From Ignisphaera cupida (lineage in GTDB: Archaea > Thermoproteota > Thermoprotei_A > Sulfolobales > Ignisphaeraceae), in NCBI RefSeq assembly GCF_030186535.1, contig NZ_JASNVW010000006.1, positions 1-64,000 of the forward strand: DNA of 64,000 bases, given 5' to 3'. Numbering within the stretch: position 1 is the stretch's first letter; each line of letters starts with the position of its first letter. This document shows, piece after piece, positions 43,644 through 53,330 of the stretch. Position numbers and translations under genes: made by a program. The notes below the pieces were generated by a model. The model was not told the DNA's origin. It was given only the letters and a program-made list of their open reading frames with translations, and made no database searches.

Positions 43644-46568
43644 ATGACTAGCAACATCAATGAGTATTTTATCCAGCTTACATATAAGTGGAGTAAAATA
43701 CTCTTCGAAGAAAATGCATATCAAGCAGATCCAGATGACTCTAGACCAAAGTTTTTCATAACAGCAGCTTATATGTATCCAAATGGCCCTATTCATATAG
43801 GACATGGAAGAACATATCTAATAGCTGATATAGTGGCTAGGTTCAAGCGTGTTCAAGGATATAATGTTTTATTTCCAATGGGGTTTCACTATACAGGAAC
43901 ACCTATAATAACTATGGCTGAAGCCATAGAGAATGGGGATAAGGATTTAATTTATTTGCTTAAAAATGTATATGGGGTTTCAGATGATGATATAAAGAAG
44001 ATGGTAGATCCATTATATCTAGCTAGATATTTTCATGAAGTGTCAAAGGAAGTTATGAAGCTTTATGGTCTTTCAATTGATTGGAGAAGAGAATTTACAA
44101 CAATTGATGATGACTATAAATCGTTTATACAATGGCAATTTATTGAACTGTATGAGAGAGGCTATATAGAAAGAGGTACACATCCAGTAGGTTGGTGCCC
44201 AAGGCATGAAATGCCTGTTGGTATGCATGATACAAAGGGTGATGTTGAGCCAGAAATAGGAGAATTTGTAGCAATTTTGTTTAGAGATGATAGTGGTGCG
44301 GCATATCCAACAGCAACATTAAGACCTGAAACAGTATTTGGAGTAACTAACCTGTGGGTTAACCCTGACAAACATTATTTAAGGATTAAGTTAAGTAATG
44401 GAGATATTTGGGTAGTGGGAGAGGAGGCTACATCAAGACTTAAATATCAATTAGATTTTGAGGTGTTAGATAAGGTCTTGGGCAGAAATCTTGTAGGGGT
44501 TTTTGTTAAGAATCCAGTTACTGGGGAGATAGTACCTATATTACCAGCGTCATTTGTTGACACATCATTTGCTACTGGTGTTGTTATGAGTGTTCCTGCT
44601 CATGCACCCTATGATGCTATTGCATTAGAGGATATCAAGAATAGTGAAAGTGTAAATGTAAGGAAACTTGTATTCAACATAACACCTAAAATTATTATAG
44701 AGATTAATGGAGAAAAAATTGCAACAGCATATCAAGCACTGAAACAATTCAAGATTTTGTCACAAACAGATAAAGATAAACTTGATGAAGCAACTAAATT
44801 TGTTTATTCTTTAGAATATCAGAAAGGATTTATGGTTAAGAAACTTAACGTATTAACTCAATTCAAGGAGTATGTGGAGAGAGAGGTAGAAGGTAAATCA
44901 GTTAAAAATGCTAGGGAAGCTGTGAAAAATCTTCTAATAAACAATGGCCTAGGGGTTATAATATATGAATTACTTAACAAACCAGTTTACTGTAGATGTG
45001 GTACAGAAATAGTTGTAAAAGTATTGAAAGATCAGTGGTTTATTGATTATGGCAATGAGTCCTGGAAAAACATTGCTAAGGAAGCTTTAAAAAACATAAA
45101 AGTTGTGCCTCAAGAAGCAAGAGCCCAGTTTGAAGCAACAATAGATTGGCTTAGAAAAAGGGCATGTGCACGAACAAGGGGTCTGGGAACACCTTTGCCA
45201 TGGGATAAAAAATGGATTATAGAAAGTCTTAGCGACTCAACTATATACATGGCATTTTACACTGTTGTACACAAAATTAGAGAGCTTGTACAAAGTATTA
45301 GGGAATTACCTAAGGAGTTTTGGGATTACATATTTCTAGGTAAGGATGATGCAGAAAACATAGCTAGGTTGGTAAATGCTAGGGTAAGTGATGTAGAAAG
45401 CATAAGAAAAGAATTTTTGTATTGGTATCCGCTGGATGTAAGAGTTAGTGGCAAAGATCTCATTCCAAATCACCTAACATTCTTCATATTCAATCATGTA
45501 GCACTATTTCCAAAGGAGCTATGGCCTAAAAGCATAATAGCCAATGGATGGGTTCTGATAAAGCAGCAAAAAATGAGTAAATCAGCTAGAAACATCATAC
45601 CATTGAAGAATTTAATTGACGAATATGGTGCAGATATTATTAGATTACTTCTTGCATTAAATGCTGAGGTCTATCAGGATGAGAATATAGATTTAGAAAT
45701 GCTTAATAAACTTGGCAAAGCTGAGTATCCTCAACTATTGTTAGAGATACAAGACATTATATTACAAATTTACAATAACAGGAATGAATATAGAGAAAGT
45801 GAAGATATCTTTGATCAATGGTTCTTAAATATGTTTAGCTATATTGTTAATGAAATTGAGAAGCTTATGGAAGATTTTAGATTAAGAGAAGCAGGTATAA
45901 AGATCTTCTACGAGATAAAGGAGCTTATAAAGAACTATTTGAAGATAGTTGATAAGCCATCAAAAAGAATTCTTGATGTTATTAAGGTATGGACTGCACT
46001 AATAAGTGTTTACACTCCATATATAGCAGAAGAGATTTGGAGTAAAACATTTGCTGAAGGTAGAATAACAACAAAATCATTTAAATTGCCAAAAACCTAT
46101 GACAAAAACTTGTTGATGGCATTTAAATATGCAGATATTGTTGTTGAGTCCATTAATAACATAGTAAGAGCTTTGAAGAAACCAAGCATAAGCATAGCAA
46201 TAATATATGTATCTCCAAAGAATATCCAAAGAATTATGAAAAGCGTGATTAAGGCACTATCAAATGGTTTGAAAGTAAGTGAAGTTATAGATTATGTATC
46301 AAAGGAGTTAGGTTTAGACAAGAGAGAGTTTGGAAGATTAATCAAAACATTGTATGATGTTTCAGTAAACGTTCCAGAAGATCTTAGAGAACTTTATATG
46401 GAATGCGATATTGAAGAATCGGAAGCATTAAAACTTGCAAAAGAGTACATTGAAAGGAAACTTGGTATTTCACTTAAAATATTCAGTGCTGATGATGTAG
46501 AAGCACCAGATTATGGTGGAAAGAAAAAAGTAGCTTTACCTCTTAGACCAGGTATATATGTTGAATAA
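43644..46568 (+). CDS. leuS: Leucyl-tRNA synthetase
   Basis: 974 aa, archaeal/eukaryotic-type LeuRS. HIGH signature NGPIHIGHG with HIGH at 51-54, GWCPRHEMPVGMHD near 188, the CP1 editing domain with TLRPETVFGVTNLWV near 230 and VPAHAPYDAIAL near 317, and KMSKS near 643-647. The C-terminal part is the anticodon-binding helical bundle plus the archaeal C-domain. The editing Asp region is intact, so hydrolysis of mischarged tRNA-Leu is expected. Full length, no breaks. Confidence 0.95.
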   Translation: MTSNINEYFIQLTYKWSKILFEENAYQADPDDSRPKFFITAAYMYPNGPIHIGHGRTYLIADIVARFKRVQGYNVLFPMGFHYTGTPIITMAEAIENGDKDLIYLLKNVYGVSDDDIKKMVDPLYLARYFHEVSKEVMKLYGLSIDWRREFTTIDDDYKSFIQWQFIELYERGYIERGTHPVGWCPRHEMPVGMHDTKGDVEPEIGEFVAILFRDDSGAAYPTATLRPETVFGVTNLWVNPDKHYLRIKLSNGDIWVVGEEATSRLKYQLDFEVLDKVLGRNLVGVFVKNPVTGEIVPILPASFVDTSFATGVVMSVPAHAPYDAIALEDIKNSESVNVRKLVFNITPKIIIEINGEKIATAYQALKQFKILSQTDKDKLDEATKFVYSLEYQKGFMVKKLNVLTQFKEYVEREVEGKSVKNAREAVKNLLINNGLGVIIYELLNKPVYCRCGTEIVVKVLKDQWFIDYGNESWKNIAKEALKNIKVVPQEARAQFEATIDWLRKRACARTRGLGTPLPWDKKWIIESLSDSTIYMAFYTVVHKIRELVQSIRELPKEFWDYIFLGKDDAENIARLVNARVSDVESIRKEFLYWYPLDVRVSGKDLIPNHLTFFIFNHVALFPKELWPKSIIANGWVLIKQQKMSKSARNIIPLKNLIDEYGADIIRLLLALNAEVYQDENIDLEMLNKLGKAEYPQLLLEIQDIILQIYNNRNEYRESEDIFDQWFLNMFSYIVNEIEKLMEDFRLREAGIKIFYEIKELIKNYLKIVDKPSKRILDVIKVWTALISVYTPYIAEEIWSKTFAEGRITTKSFKLPKTYDKNLLMAFKYADIVVESINNIVRALKKPSISIAIIYVSPKNIQRIMKSVIKALSNGLKVSEVIDYVSKELGLDKREFGRLIKTLYDVSVNVPEDLRELYMECDIEESEALKLAKEYIERKLGISLKIFSADDVEAPDYGGKKKVALPLRPGIYVE

Positions 46569-46634
46569 ATAATATTTATTTCAGTAAAGCTTATTTTGTT
46601 GAGTAGTAATTGTAGAATCCTATGGTGAGAAATA

Positions 46635-46883
46635 ATGAGCACAGAAACTATAGGTAAAGCAAAGACCAGAGTTGTTGAAGCACGAAGAATTATAGGAAAG
46701 AAACATGTAAAAGACAAAACATATAGCTATGACTACTACACATTGTCACTTAACTTATACGTACCAAGAAATATTGTGAATAAGTATGGTAAGGAGTTTG
46801 TGGTTGTAAAGGAGGAGGAAACAGGGATAATAACAATTATGCCTAAAAAAATTGCAGAGGAGAAGGGTATAAAAGTAGAGTAA
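46635..46883 (+). CDS. Small conserved-looking protein, possible AbrB-like strand
   Basis: 82 aa. Basic N-terminal half followed by LYVPRNIVNKYGKEFVVVKEEETGIITIMPKK, which resembles a swapped-hairpin (AbrB/MazE) half-site. No firm family. Starts 66 bases after leuS on the same strand with GGTGAGAA upstream. DNA binding is possible; certainty low. Confidence 0.5.
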   Translation: MSTETIGKAKTRVVEARRIIGKKHVKDKTYSYDYYTLSLNLYVPRNIVNKYGKEFVVVKEEETGIITIMPKKIAEEKGIKVE

Positions 46884-46955
46884 AAGCAATAGAAAATGAT
46901 TTCAATTCAAATCAAAATTCTTTATAAACTAGTGCTTTAAATAGAGCGATCGTAC

Positions 46956-48149
46956 ATGACAAAGTCTTATCCTCGGTTTTATATATTTAGTGAAGATGAA
47001 ATAAAGAAAGGTTATGCAACAGACATTTACTTTATTAGAAGTAAGCAAATACTAGAGAAATATGGTCTTTGTAATAAAGTTGTTAGATATGAAATTCATG
47101 TGTATGGTCTTCCAAGTGGATATAAATGGGCTTTGTACACTGGTTTGGAGGAGGCTGTATCTCTATTGCAGGGAATTCCTGCAACATTCTATTCTGTTCC
47201 AGAGGGAACAATATTCACATCTCTACAACCGTTAGCAATTTTAGAAGGTAAAATCTGTGATATAATAACAATAGAAACAGCTTTGTTAGGTATACTAAGG
47301 TTTTATAGTAGTGTATCTACAAAAGCTGCTAGAATAAAGAAGAAAGCAGGTGATAAACAAGTAATATTCTTTGGTTTAAGAGTTCAGCATCCAGCAATAG
47401 CACCTGCATTGGATAGAGCAGCTTATATAGGTGGTTGTGATGCTGTTTCTGGTGCGTTTAGCAAGGATTTTCTGGGTATAGAACCAAAGGGTACAATACC
47501 ACATGCACTAATATTGGTATTTGGGGATCCAGTTGAAGCATGGAAAGCATTCGATAATACAATGCCTGAAAACGTGCCTAGAATAGCTCTTGTTGATACA
47601 TTTTATGATGAACGCTATGAAAGCTTACTTGCAGCAAAAACTCTTGGAAAAAGGCTTTGGGGTGTAAGACTTGATACACCAAGGAGTAGAAGAGGAGATA
47701 TTCGACTAATTGCTCAAGAAGTTAAATGGACTCTTAAATTACATGGATTTGAGGAAGTAAAAATAGTTATAAGTGGTGGTCTTGATGAGAATGATATAGA
47801 AAGATTAAAGGATGTTGCAGATGTTTTTGGTGTAGGTACATCAATTGCCTTTCCACCGTCTATTGATCTAAGCATGGATATTGTTGAGATTTATGATGTG
47901 AAAGAGGGGAAGTGGATACCAATCACTAAAAGAGGTAAGCTTCCAGGTGCAAAACAGTTGTATAGATGCAAGCCTATCATTGAAGACTATATAGATATGC
48001 CAGGAAAAGTAATTAAATGTAAAGATGGTGAGGTAGCTAAGCCGATGTTAAATAAAATAATTGAAAATGGAAAGCTTTTATATAATCTTCCCAAACCCGA
48101 TGAAATAAGACAGTATGTTCTAGAGCAACTTAAATATGTTGATATCTAA
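46956..48149 (+). CDS. pncB: Nicotinate phosphoribosyltransferase
   Basis: 397 aa. Converts nicotinate and PRPP to nicotinate mononucleotide in NAD salvage. Family segments: [48 protein letters not shown] (His and Asp of the PRPP/nicotinate site), [21 protein letters not shown], and [13 protein letters not shown] near 270. Full length for archaeal members. A TATA-like CTTTATAAAC lies about 30-39 bases before ATG 46956. Confidence 0.92.
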   Translation: MTKSYPRFYIFSEDEIKKGYATDIYFIRSKQILEKYGLCNKVVRYEIHVYGLPSGYKWALYTGLEEAVSLLQGIPATFYSVPEGTIFTSLQPLAILEGKICDIITIETALLGILRFYSSVSTKAARIKKKAGDKQVIFFGLRVQHPAIAPALDRAAYIGGCDAVSGAFSKDFLGIEPKGTIPHALILVFGDPVEAWKAFDNTMPENVPRIALVDTFYDERYESLLAAKTLGKRLWGVRLDTPRSRRGDIRLIAQEVKWTLKLHGFEEVKIVISGGLDENDIERLKDVADVFGVGTSIAFPPSIDLSMDIVEIYDVKEGKWIPITKRGKLPGAKQLYRCKPIIEDYIDMPGKVIKCKDGEVAKPMLNKIIENGKLLYNLPKPDEIRQYVLEQLKYVDI

Positions 48150-48194
48150 CAAGTTTTTAATGTCTTTATACAATATAGAAAAATAGGTTAAATA

Positions 48195-48896
48195 ATGAAA
48201 ACAGTGATTATAAAAATTGATGAAAAAACATATGAAGAGTTATTGGCTAAGGCCAAGTCTGAGGGTTTTTTAACTATTTCAGAATATTTAAGAGCTTTGC
48301 TTATGAGAAGTGTGGGGAAGGAGACTCAGGTAAAAGAAACTGAAAAAACCACTTCATTAACATCCGAAAAACTTATTCAGCTTCTAGAGAGAAGAATACA
48401 GGATAAAATCAATCCATTCACTTCAAAAATAGATGAGCTGAGTAGAAAATATGGAGAATTCATTGAAAGATTAGAAGCTATAGAGGAAAAATTGAAGAGT
48501 TTAGAAGAGAAAGTAGCTATTTATCAACAAGGCATTGAGAAAACAGCTGCAAAGAAAGCTAAAGAAATATCAAAAAAATCAGCAATAGATATTCTTCGAG
48601 AACAAAAAGTAATATTTGAAAGGGATATAGCCACTAGGATAAGGGATAGAGACAGTTTCTTTTCTAAACTTGAAAGAGAGGGGGCTAAAGTTATTGAAGG
48701 AAAAGATGAAAGAATTGCTGTAGAGCCTACGTATTGGCAAGAATTTGTTAAAAAAATAGAGAACCTATCTACAAATAACGATGAAGAAATACAAAAAATT
48801 TTAGATGCTATTGAATTACGTCTTTTCAAAAAACTTAAAGAATCAGCACTACTTGTATACAATACTAGCTTGAGAAAATGGCAAATACTCATTTAA
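48195..48896 (+). CDS. Ribbon-helix-helix protein with coiled coil
   Basis: 233 aa. Residues 1-45 form a CopG-like ribbon-helix-helix (KTVIIKIDEKTYEELLAKAK, ISEYLRALLM). Residues about 60-125 are heptad-rich coiled coil (LERRIQDKINPF, LEAIEEKLKSLEEKVAIYQ). The C-terminal 100 residues are mixed helix and strand with no recognised family. DNA-binding regulator or chromatin-type protein is plausible. No signal peptide. A C/D sRNA begins seven bases after its stop. Confidence 0.65.
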   Translation: MKTVIIKIDEKTYEELLAKAKSEGFLTISEYLRALLMRSVGKETQVKETEKTTSLTSEKLIQLLERRIQDKINPFTSKIDELSRKYGEFIERLEAIEEKLKSLEEKVAIYQQGIEKTAAKKAKEISKKSAIDILREQKVIFERDIATRIRDRDSFFSKLEREGAKVIEGKDERIAVEPTYWQEFVKKIENLSTNNDEEIQKILDAIELRLFKKLKESALLVYNTSLRKWQILI

Positions 48897-48903
48897 GTTG
48901 TTA

Positions 48904-48973
48904 AAATGATGAAGCCCGTTGCCTCAACTGATCTGATTTTAATTGAAGTGATGTTAGAATCCCCGTCTGAAAT
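48904..48973 (+). ncRNA. C/D box sRNA
   Basis: Box C ATGATGA (48906-48912), D' CTGA at 48928-48931 (a second CTGA at 48933), C' GTGATGT (48948-48954), 12-nt guide, D CTGA (48967-48970). The D'-C' distance is longer than usual; the C/D-proximal guide is well formed. It starts right after the stop of the RHH gene and may be processed from its mRNA. Targets not assigned. Confidence 0.75.
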
Positions 48974-49034
48974 TACAGGATAATGAAGAGAAGTTGAGTA
49001 TGTGTTGCATAATTTTTACTTGAATTGTTATATA

Positions 49035-49544
49035 TTATCTATGTATAGCTTTGGCACAAATAGAAAACTCATCTGAGTATTTCAGTAATGCAGTAGAAGC
49101 TTCTCCGATTAGCTTCATTATTACAGATCTTTTAGCAATAATATCATCAATGTCGTTAATTGAGATGCTATCTCTAAACTCATTTAGTTTTATCTCAATA
49201 ACTCTTTCATTAAACGATATCGAGTTCTCTAGATATGAAACGCTAAGAGCAGTGCCATTATATGAAATACCTATTTGAGGATCAATCCTTGTTAACGACA
49301 CATAAGATCTGTCTTCTGAGTAAAACCATTTAAAACATGCTCTACCTGCCTTAAGCTCGCTAAGTACTTTATCTAATACCATGGCTTTATTCAAAAACGT
49401 CTTAATTGATGATATAAATGATACCATTTCAGATATGACCTGAATGTATCTTTTATCGATTTTGCTGCTTACAGCCCTTCTTAGCGTGTCCTCATATGAT
49501 TTCTCTAGTGTTTGAACATATTCTAGCATATAAGATACTTTCAT
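49035..49544 (-). CDS. Hypothetical protein
   Basis: 169 aa, no family recognised. Helical N-terminal 70 residues (YVQTLEKSYEDTLRRAV, FISSIKTFLNKAMVLDKV), a short beta region in the middle and a helical end. One Cys near each end. Downstream of a zinc-binding protein on the same strand with a 57-bp gap. Codon use is normal for the window. Confidence 0.5.
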   Translation of the reverse strand: MKVSYMLEYVQTLEKSYEDTLRRAVSSKIDKRYIQVISEMVSFISSIKTFLNKAMVLDKVLSELKAGRACFKWFYSEDRSYVSLTRIDPQIGISYNGTALSVSYLENSISFNERVIEIKLNEFRDSISINDIDDIIAKRSVIMKLIGEASTALLKYSDEFSICAKAIHR

Positions 49545-49601
49545 AGTCTACTATCCTCTAACACTTTAATTGTTGTAATAATTTCGTATTGGAAGGGTTT
49601 A

Positions 49602-49988
49602 TTAACTTATGGCATATAATTTAATGTTTGTGTTTTTCGATATCAAGCAGTAGTAACATAGCCTATGCACTTCATCTAATTCAATAAGGCAATTATGGCA
49701 CACCTTTCTTCCACATTTACAGCATCTTCCTACAGCTAGCGAATTTCTGCATATATCACACAAAGTCTCAAGACATACAAGGCAAAGCTCCTTTTTTCTA
49801 TCATAATGATCTTCACAGACATATCTATTGCACATCTTACACAAGTATTTTGCAGGTTTTTCGTTACAAACCTCACATTTACTAGCATATAAGCTTAATT
49901 TTGTTTTTGTGAGCGAATATTTGTAGAGGGATGACCTAAGGAGCATCTCTGATGAATGATGTTGGGTGGAGCGACGGGGACCTCGCAT
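49602..49988 (-). CDS. Cys-rich zinc-binding protein
   Basis: 128 aa from ATG 49988 with GAGGAG upstream. Residues about 38-115 contain a dense series of CxxC pairs: CEVCNEKPAKYLCKMC, CEDHYD, CLVCLETLC, CKCGRKVCHNC and CYYC, resembling B-box/FYVE-like or HIT-type cross-brace zinc modules. Binding partner unknown. It lies 14 bases downstream of the small gene behind cysS, probably in the same operon. Confidence 0.6.
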   Translation of the reverse strand: MRGPRRSTQHHSSEMLLRSSLYKYSLTKTKLSLYASKCEVCNEKPAKYLCKMCNRYVCEDHYDRKKELCLVCLETLCDICRNSLAVGRCCKCGRKVCHNCLIELDEVHRLCYYCLISKNTNIKLYAIS

Positions 49989-50001
49989 TCATATCTTCTC
50001 C

Positions 50002-50328
50002 TCAGACTTGCAAAACAGCTTTATTGTTTAAAGCAATAATGCTTAGAATTCGCTGCACATCATCCTCTTTTGAATATAATATCTTTTCACACATACTCAG
50101 AATTTTATTTAGCTGAGTACTATTCTCATTCTCTACATATATTCTAATGCCTATGTCAAGATACTTGGTGAAGACATCTCTATATCTAAAAGCATTTTTT
50201 GTTGAAGATGCAATAAATATTAGTGTGAAGTATTTTCCCTTGTTTCTTCTTGTTTCTAAAACTGTAAAATCTAGTAGTTTTTCCAATTTGTCATTTTCTA
50301 TTTTTTCAGATGCTATACAACACATCAT
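50002..50328 (-). CDS. Hypothetical protein coupled to cysS
   Basis: 108 aa. The ATG at 50328 overlaps the cysS stop (ATGA), so it is translationally coupled. Alpha/beta pattern: FTLIFIASSTKNAFRYRDVF, YLDIGIRIYVENENST and a helical C-terminus. No family recognised. With the zinc protein and the 169-aa protein downstream it forms a run of three unknown genes behind CysRS. Confidence 0.55.
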   Translation of the reverse strand: MMCCIASEKIENDKLEKLLDFTVLETRRNKGKYFTLIFIASSTKNAFRYRDVFTKYLDIGIRIYVENENSTQLNKILSMCEKILYSKEDDVQRILSIIALNNKAVLQV

Positions 50329-51755
50329 TTTTCCCATACCCACCTACTCTCGTCCTTATAATCAAATACTTTAATTCCTAAAGACAATAGCTCTTGTCTT
50401 ATTTTGTCACTTAATTCATACTCCTTTCTTTTTCTTAGTTCTGATCTAATTTTGATAATAATATCAACAAGTTTTTCAATAGTACTTAAATCAACTTCAA
50501 TTCTCTCTTTTAGATATTTATCTAAAACCCCTAAAACAGTATTGAAACTCGATAGAATTGAATATGCTCTCAATGCAAGTTCATATCTTTCCTTTCTTTC
50601 AATATCTTTGAATATCGTAGAGACAAGATTATTTACAGCTTCTAAAGCTTTTGGAGTATTGAAATCATTTGACATAGCTTCATGAAACATTATTTCACTA
50701 GCCTCTAGCTTATTAAGAATTGAAATATCTTCATCAGTAAGATGATGAGATATACTAGGACTTTTTATTATTTTCTTTACAATTTCAGTTGCTGTCACAA
50801 GTCTTTGATATAAAGTCTTGTAATTTTCTAAAATACTTTCATTGAATTCTAATTGTTTTCTATAATGTGCTGAGAAAACCCATAGCCTAAGAACTTCAGG
50901 TGAGAATTTTTCTATAGCCTCTTTAGCTGTTATTATATTGCCTAAGCTTTTACTCATCTTTTCTCCTCTTATTGTTAAATAGCCTACGTGAATCCAGTAT
51001 TTGACCCATGGCTTTAAGCCATACGCTGCTTCAGCCATGGCAATCTCATTTTCATGATGTGGAAATATGAGATCCTGACCACCTCCATGTATATCAAATT
51101 GTGTTCCCAGATAGCGACTACTCATAACAGCACATTCTGTATGCCATCCAGGTCTTCCACGTCCCCATGGCGATTCCCACCATGGTTCTCCAGGCTTTGC
51201 AGCCTTCCATAACGCAAAATCATATGGATTTCTTTTCTCTGCTAGAAACTCCTCCTCTTGACGCCACTCCTCACTTCGTGTTCTCTTTGAAAGCTTGCCA
51301 TAATCTGAAACTGTTGAAACATCAAAGTATACAGAACCACTTGGCACTACATATGCATATCCTTTTTCAATAAGTTTCTCAATAAACTCTATTATCTCTT
51401 TAATATGCTCAGTAACTCTAGGATGAATATCAACATTTATATTAAGTTTTGTTAGCACCTCCATATAGTCCTTTGAATATCTATCAGCTATTTCTTTCCA
51501 AGATACACCCTCGTCATTAGCTCTCTTTATAATTTTATCATCTATATCCGTAATGTTTTGAACATGAATAACAGTATAACCTCTTAGCTTCAAATATCTC
51601 TTTACAAAATCAAAAGCCAAATAAGCTCTTACATGCCCCAGGTGTGTATAGTCATATACTGTCGGTCCACAGAAATAGGCTTTCACAATTGGGGGTGAAA
51701 TAGGTTGGAAGGGCTCTAAAGACCTTGTTAATGTATTATATATACTTATTGACAC
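50325..51755 (-). CDS. cysS: Cysteinyl-tRNA synthetase
   Basis: 476 aa from GTG 51755. Class I signature YDYTHLGHVRAY with HLGH at 38-41, zinc Cys29 (CGPTVYD) plus GRPGWHTECAVMS and FPHHENE for the zinc and cysteine sites, KMSKS in GEKMSKSLGN near 265. C-terminal helical anticodon-binding domain is full length. Shows that this organism charges tRNA-Cys directly rather than only by the SepRS route. Confidence 0.95.
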   Translation of the reverse strand: MSISIYNTLTRSLEPFQPISPPIVKAYFCGPTVYDYTHLGHVRAYLAFDFVKRYLKLRGYTVIHVQNITDIDDKIIKRANDEGVSWKEIADRYSKDYMEVLTKLNINVDIHPRVTEHIKEIIEFIEKLIEKGYAYVVPSGSVYFDVSTVSDYGKLSKRTRSEEWRQEEEFLAEKRNPYDFALWKAAKPGEPWWESPWGRGRPGWHTECAVMSSRYLGTQFDIHGGGQDLIFPHHENEIAMAEAAYGLKPWVKYWIHVGYLTIRGEKMSKSLGNIITAKEAIEKFSPEVLRLWVFSAHYRKQLEFNESILENYKTLYQRLVTATEIVKKIIKSPSISHHLTDEDISILNKLEASEIMFHEAMSNDFNTPKALEAVNNLVSTIFKDIERKERYELALRAYSILSSFNTVLGVLDKYLKERIEVDLSTIEKLVDIIIKIRSELRKRKEYELSDKIRQELLSLGIKVFDYKDESRWVWEK

Positions 51756-52133
51756 AAAGGTTTTTCACCACTTCAAAATTTGTTATATCGAAATTTTTAA
51801 AGTTTACAACTGAAACTTTGTTTAAAGGTTAAGAAAAGATTTATAAGTTTTTGCTTTATAATTTCCACGTATAACAAGATTCTCTATGCAAAGAAATACA
51901 ATATCTTTATTTTAAATAAGGTTGAAACCTAAGGTGAATTAAGTTTTTGATTATCTCAATTATTTAATGAGTAATAAACATACTGATTGGCTATGAATAT
52001 ATGGTTAAGATGGATAAGCCTTAGAATATGTAAAAACTGAGTTAATGAATTTGCATTGCTTTTGTTTGTGTTGTAAGTTTTATCAACAGCTTAAAAATTA
52101 CATAGGTGTAGAAATGGTCTTGGTGTAAGTGAC
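51756..52133. other. Intergenic region between divergent genes
   Basis: 378 AT-rich bases. A minus-strand TATA-like CTTTAAAAATT near 51797 suits cysS, and a TTTATAAG near 51840 could drive + strand transcription. No frame of useful length, no tRNA. A loose series of C/D-like words around 51968-52050 has wrong spacing and is not called. Confidence 0.5.
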
Positions 52134-52556
52134 GTGGCTTATTATCAGGCTAAGAGGAGAGGGCTTTATGTAATTGATGAAAGATTTGTTGGAAGAAGTA
52201 TAGAGGTTTATATGCTAGATGGTAGTAAACTCATGGGTCTTGTTGACGAAGTTGCTAATTATGAAATTGGTATGATGGTTGGAAATGAAGCTGTTATAGT
52301 ATCGCGACAAGCTATAGCTTATGTTGTTACTGGTCAAAGTGATATACATGGCTATGGAGAGTGTTGTGATAAGGAATATGTTTTAGATGAAGATTTGATA
52401 GGATCAGATGCAATGGTAAAACTTTTGAATGGTCAAGACATAAGCGGAAGAATTGTTAAAATAACTAAAAATGAAATTGCTTTGCTTTATCAAAACAAGG
52501 CGTATGTTGTTCCTAGGGAGGTAGTATCTTATATTAAAATATTGAGGAAGATTTAA
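52134..52556 (+). CDS. Tandem Sm/Hfq-like fold protein
   Basis: 140 aa from GTG 52134. Two similar halves: FVGRSIEVYMLDGSKLMGLV with AIAYV at the end of the first, and LIGSDAMVKLLNGQDISGRIV with VVSYI at the end of the second. Each has the L-x-(D/N)-G-x-x-x-x-G strand pattern of Sm/Hfq proteins. RNA binding is expected if the fold is right, which is inference from pattern only. Followed after two bases by a THUMP protein, so an RNA-related operon. Confidence 0.6.
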   Translation: MAYYQAKRRGLYVIDERFVGRSIEVYMLDGSKLMGLVDEVANYEIGMMVGNEAVIVSRQAIAYVVTGQSDIHGYGECCDKEYVLDEDLIGSDAMVKLLNGQDISGRIVKITKNEIALLYQNKAYVVPREVVSYIKILRKI

Positions 52557-52558
52557 AA

Positions 52559-53110
52559 ATGAGCTTTAATGTAATAATAACCTTGGATCCTAATAGAGAA
52601 AACATTAACTGGGCTTTTTCCCAAATAAATAGCTGTATTGGGACCTCATATATTATTGCAAAAGTTAGATCATCGCTTATCCTACTTAGTGTATCAGAAC
52701 CATACAGATTTTGGTTTGAAGTAAAGAAATGTTTACAAGGTAAAGACACACCAATTCATAGAGTAATACCTGTAGATGAAGTTGTTGATCCGATAATAAC
52801 TAAGGTTATTGAAAAAGCAAGAAACTATGCATTAGCAAGAATTCCTGTAAATGCATCATATAGAATAACATTACATGGAAAAATATATGCTATCGATGAG
52901 CGTGGAAAACTCGTTAAGATGCACACAATTGATGCAGTGAAAGCCATTGCTGAAGGGATAGATAGAAAAGTTGATTTAGAGAATCCGGAATGGGTTGTGT
53001 ACATTAGGACAGTGCCTCTGAAAAGATGGCATATAGTAGCCACAATAAGTGTTGCTAAAGCAATTGTCTTTAAGAATATCAGAATAGGTGAACCTATAGA
53101 TCCATTATAA
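52559..53110 (+). CDS. THUMP-domain protein (Tan1-like)
   Basis: 183 aa. N-terminal ferredoxin-like part followed by a THUMP module: ASYRITLHGKIYAIDERG, IDAVKAIAEGIDRKVDLENPEWVVYIRTV, HIVATISVAKAIVF. Tan1 partners Kre33/NAT10-type acetyltransferases for ac4C in tRNA; archaeal Tan1-like proteins are assumed to bind tRNA. Separated from the Sm-like gene by two bases, so coupled. Confidence 0.78.
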   Translation: MSFNVIITLDPNRENINWAFSQINSCIGTSYIIAKVRSSLILLSVSEPYRFWFEVKKCLQGKDTPIHRVIPVDEVVDPIITKVIEKARNYALARIPVNASYRITLHGKIYAIDERGKLVKMHTIDAVKAIAEGIDRKVDLENPEWVVYIRTVPLKRWHIVATISVAKAIVFKNIRIGEPIDPL

Positions 53111-53330
53111 AAATGTTTTAGAGAAACGAAATTAAGATCTTTTCTAAGTATTTTTCAATTATTCACTGCCTATTCAAATATTGTGAAGCGATACCCTCAC
53201 ACTTAAAGAAACTCATCTCACAAAACTTATAAACCTCAACTTATAAGCTTGATAACTCTAAATTCCTACTACTTTCGACAAGCAATGAGAACTTAGAGAA
53301 ACTATAATGCACTAGCTTGTGAAAGCGTTT

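Noticed and set aside
51968-52050. Possible C/D box sRNA (ATGAGTA, CTGA, TATGAAT, CTGA)
   Set aside because: C and C' boxes have two or more mismatches and guide lengths do not fit.
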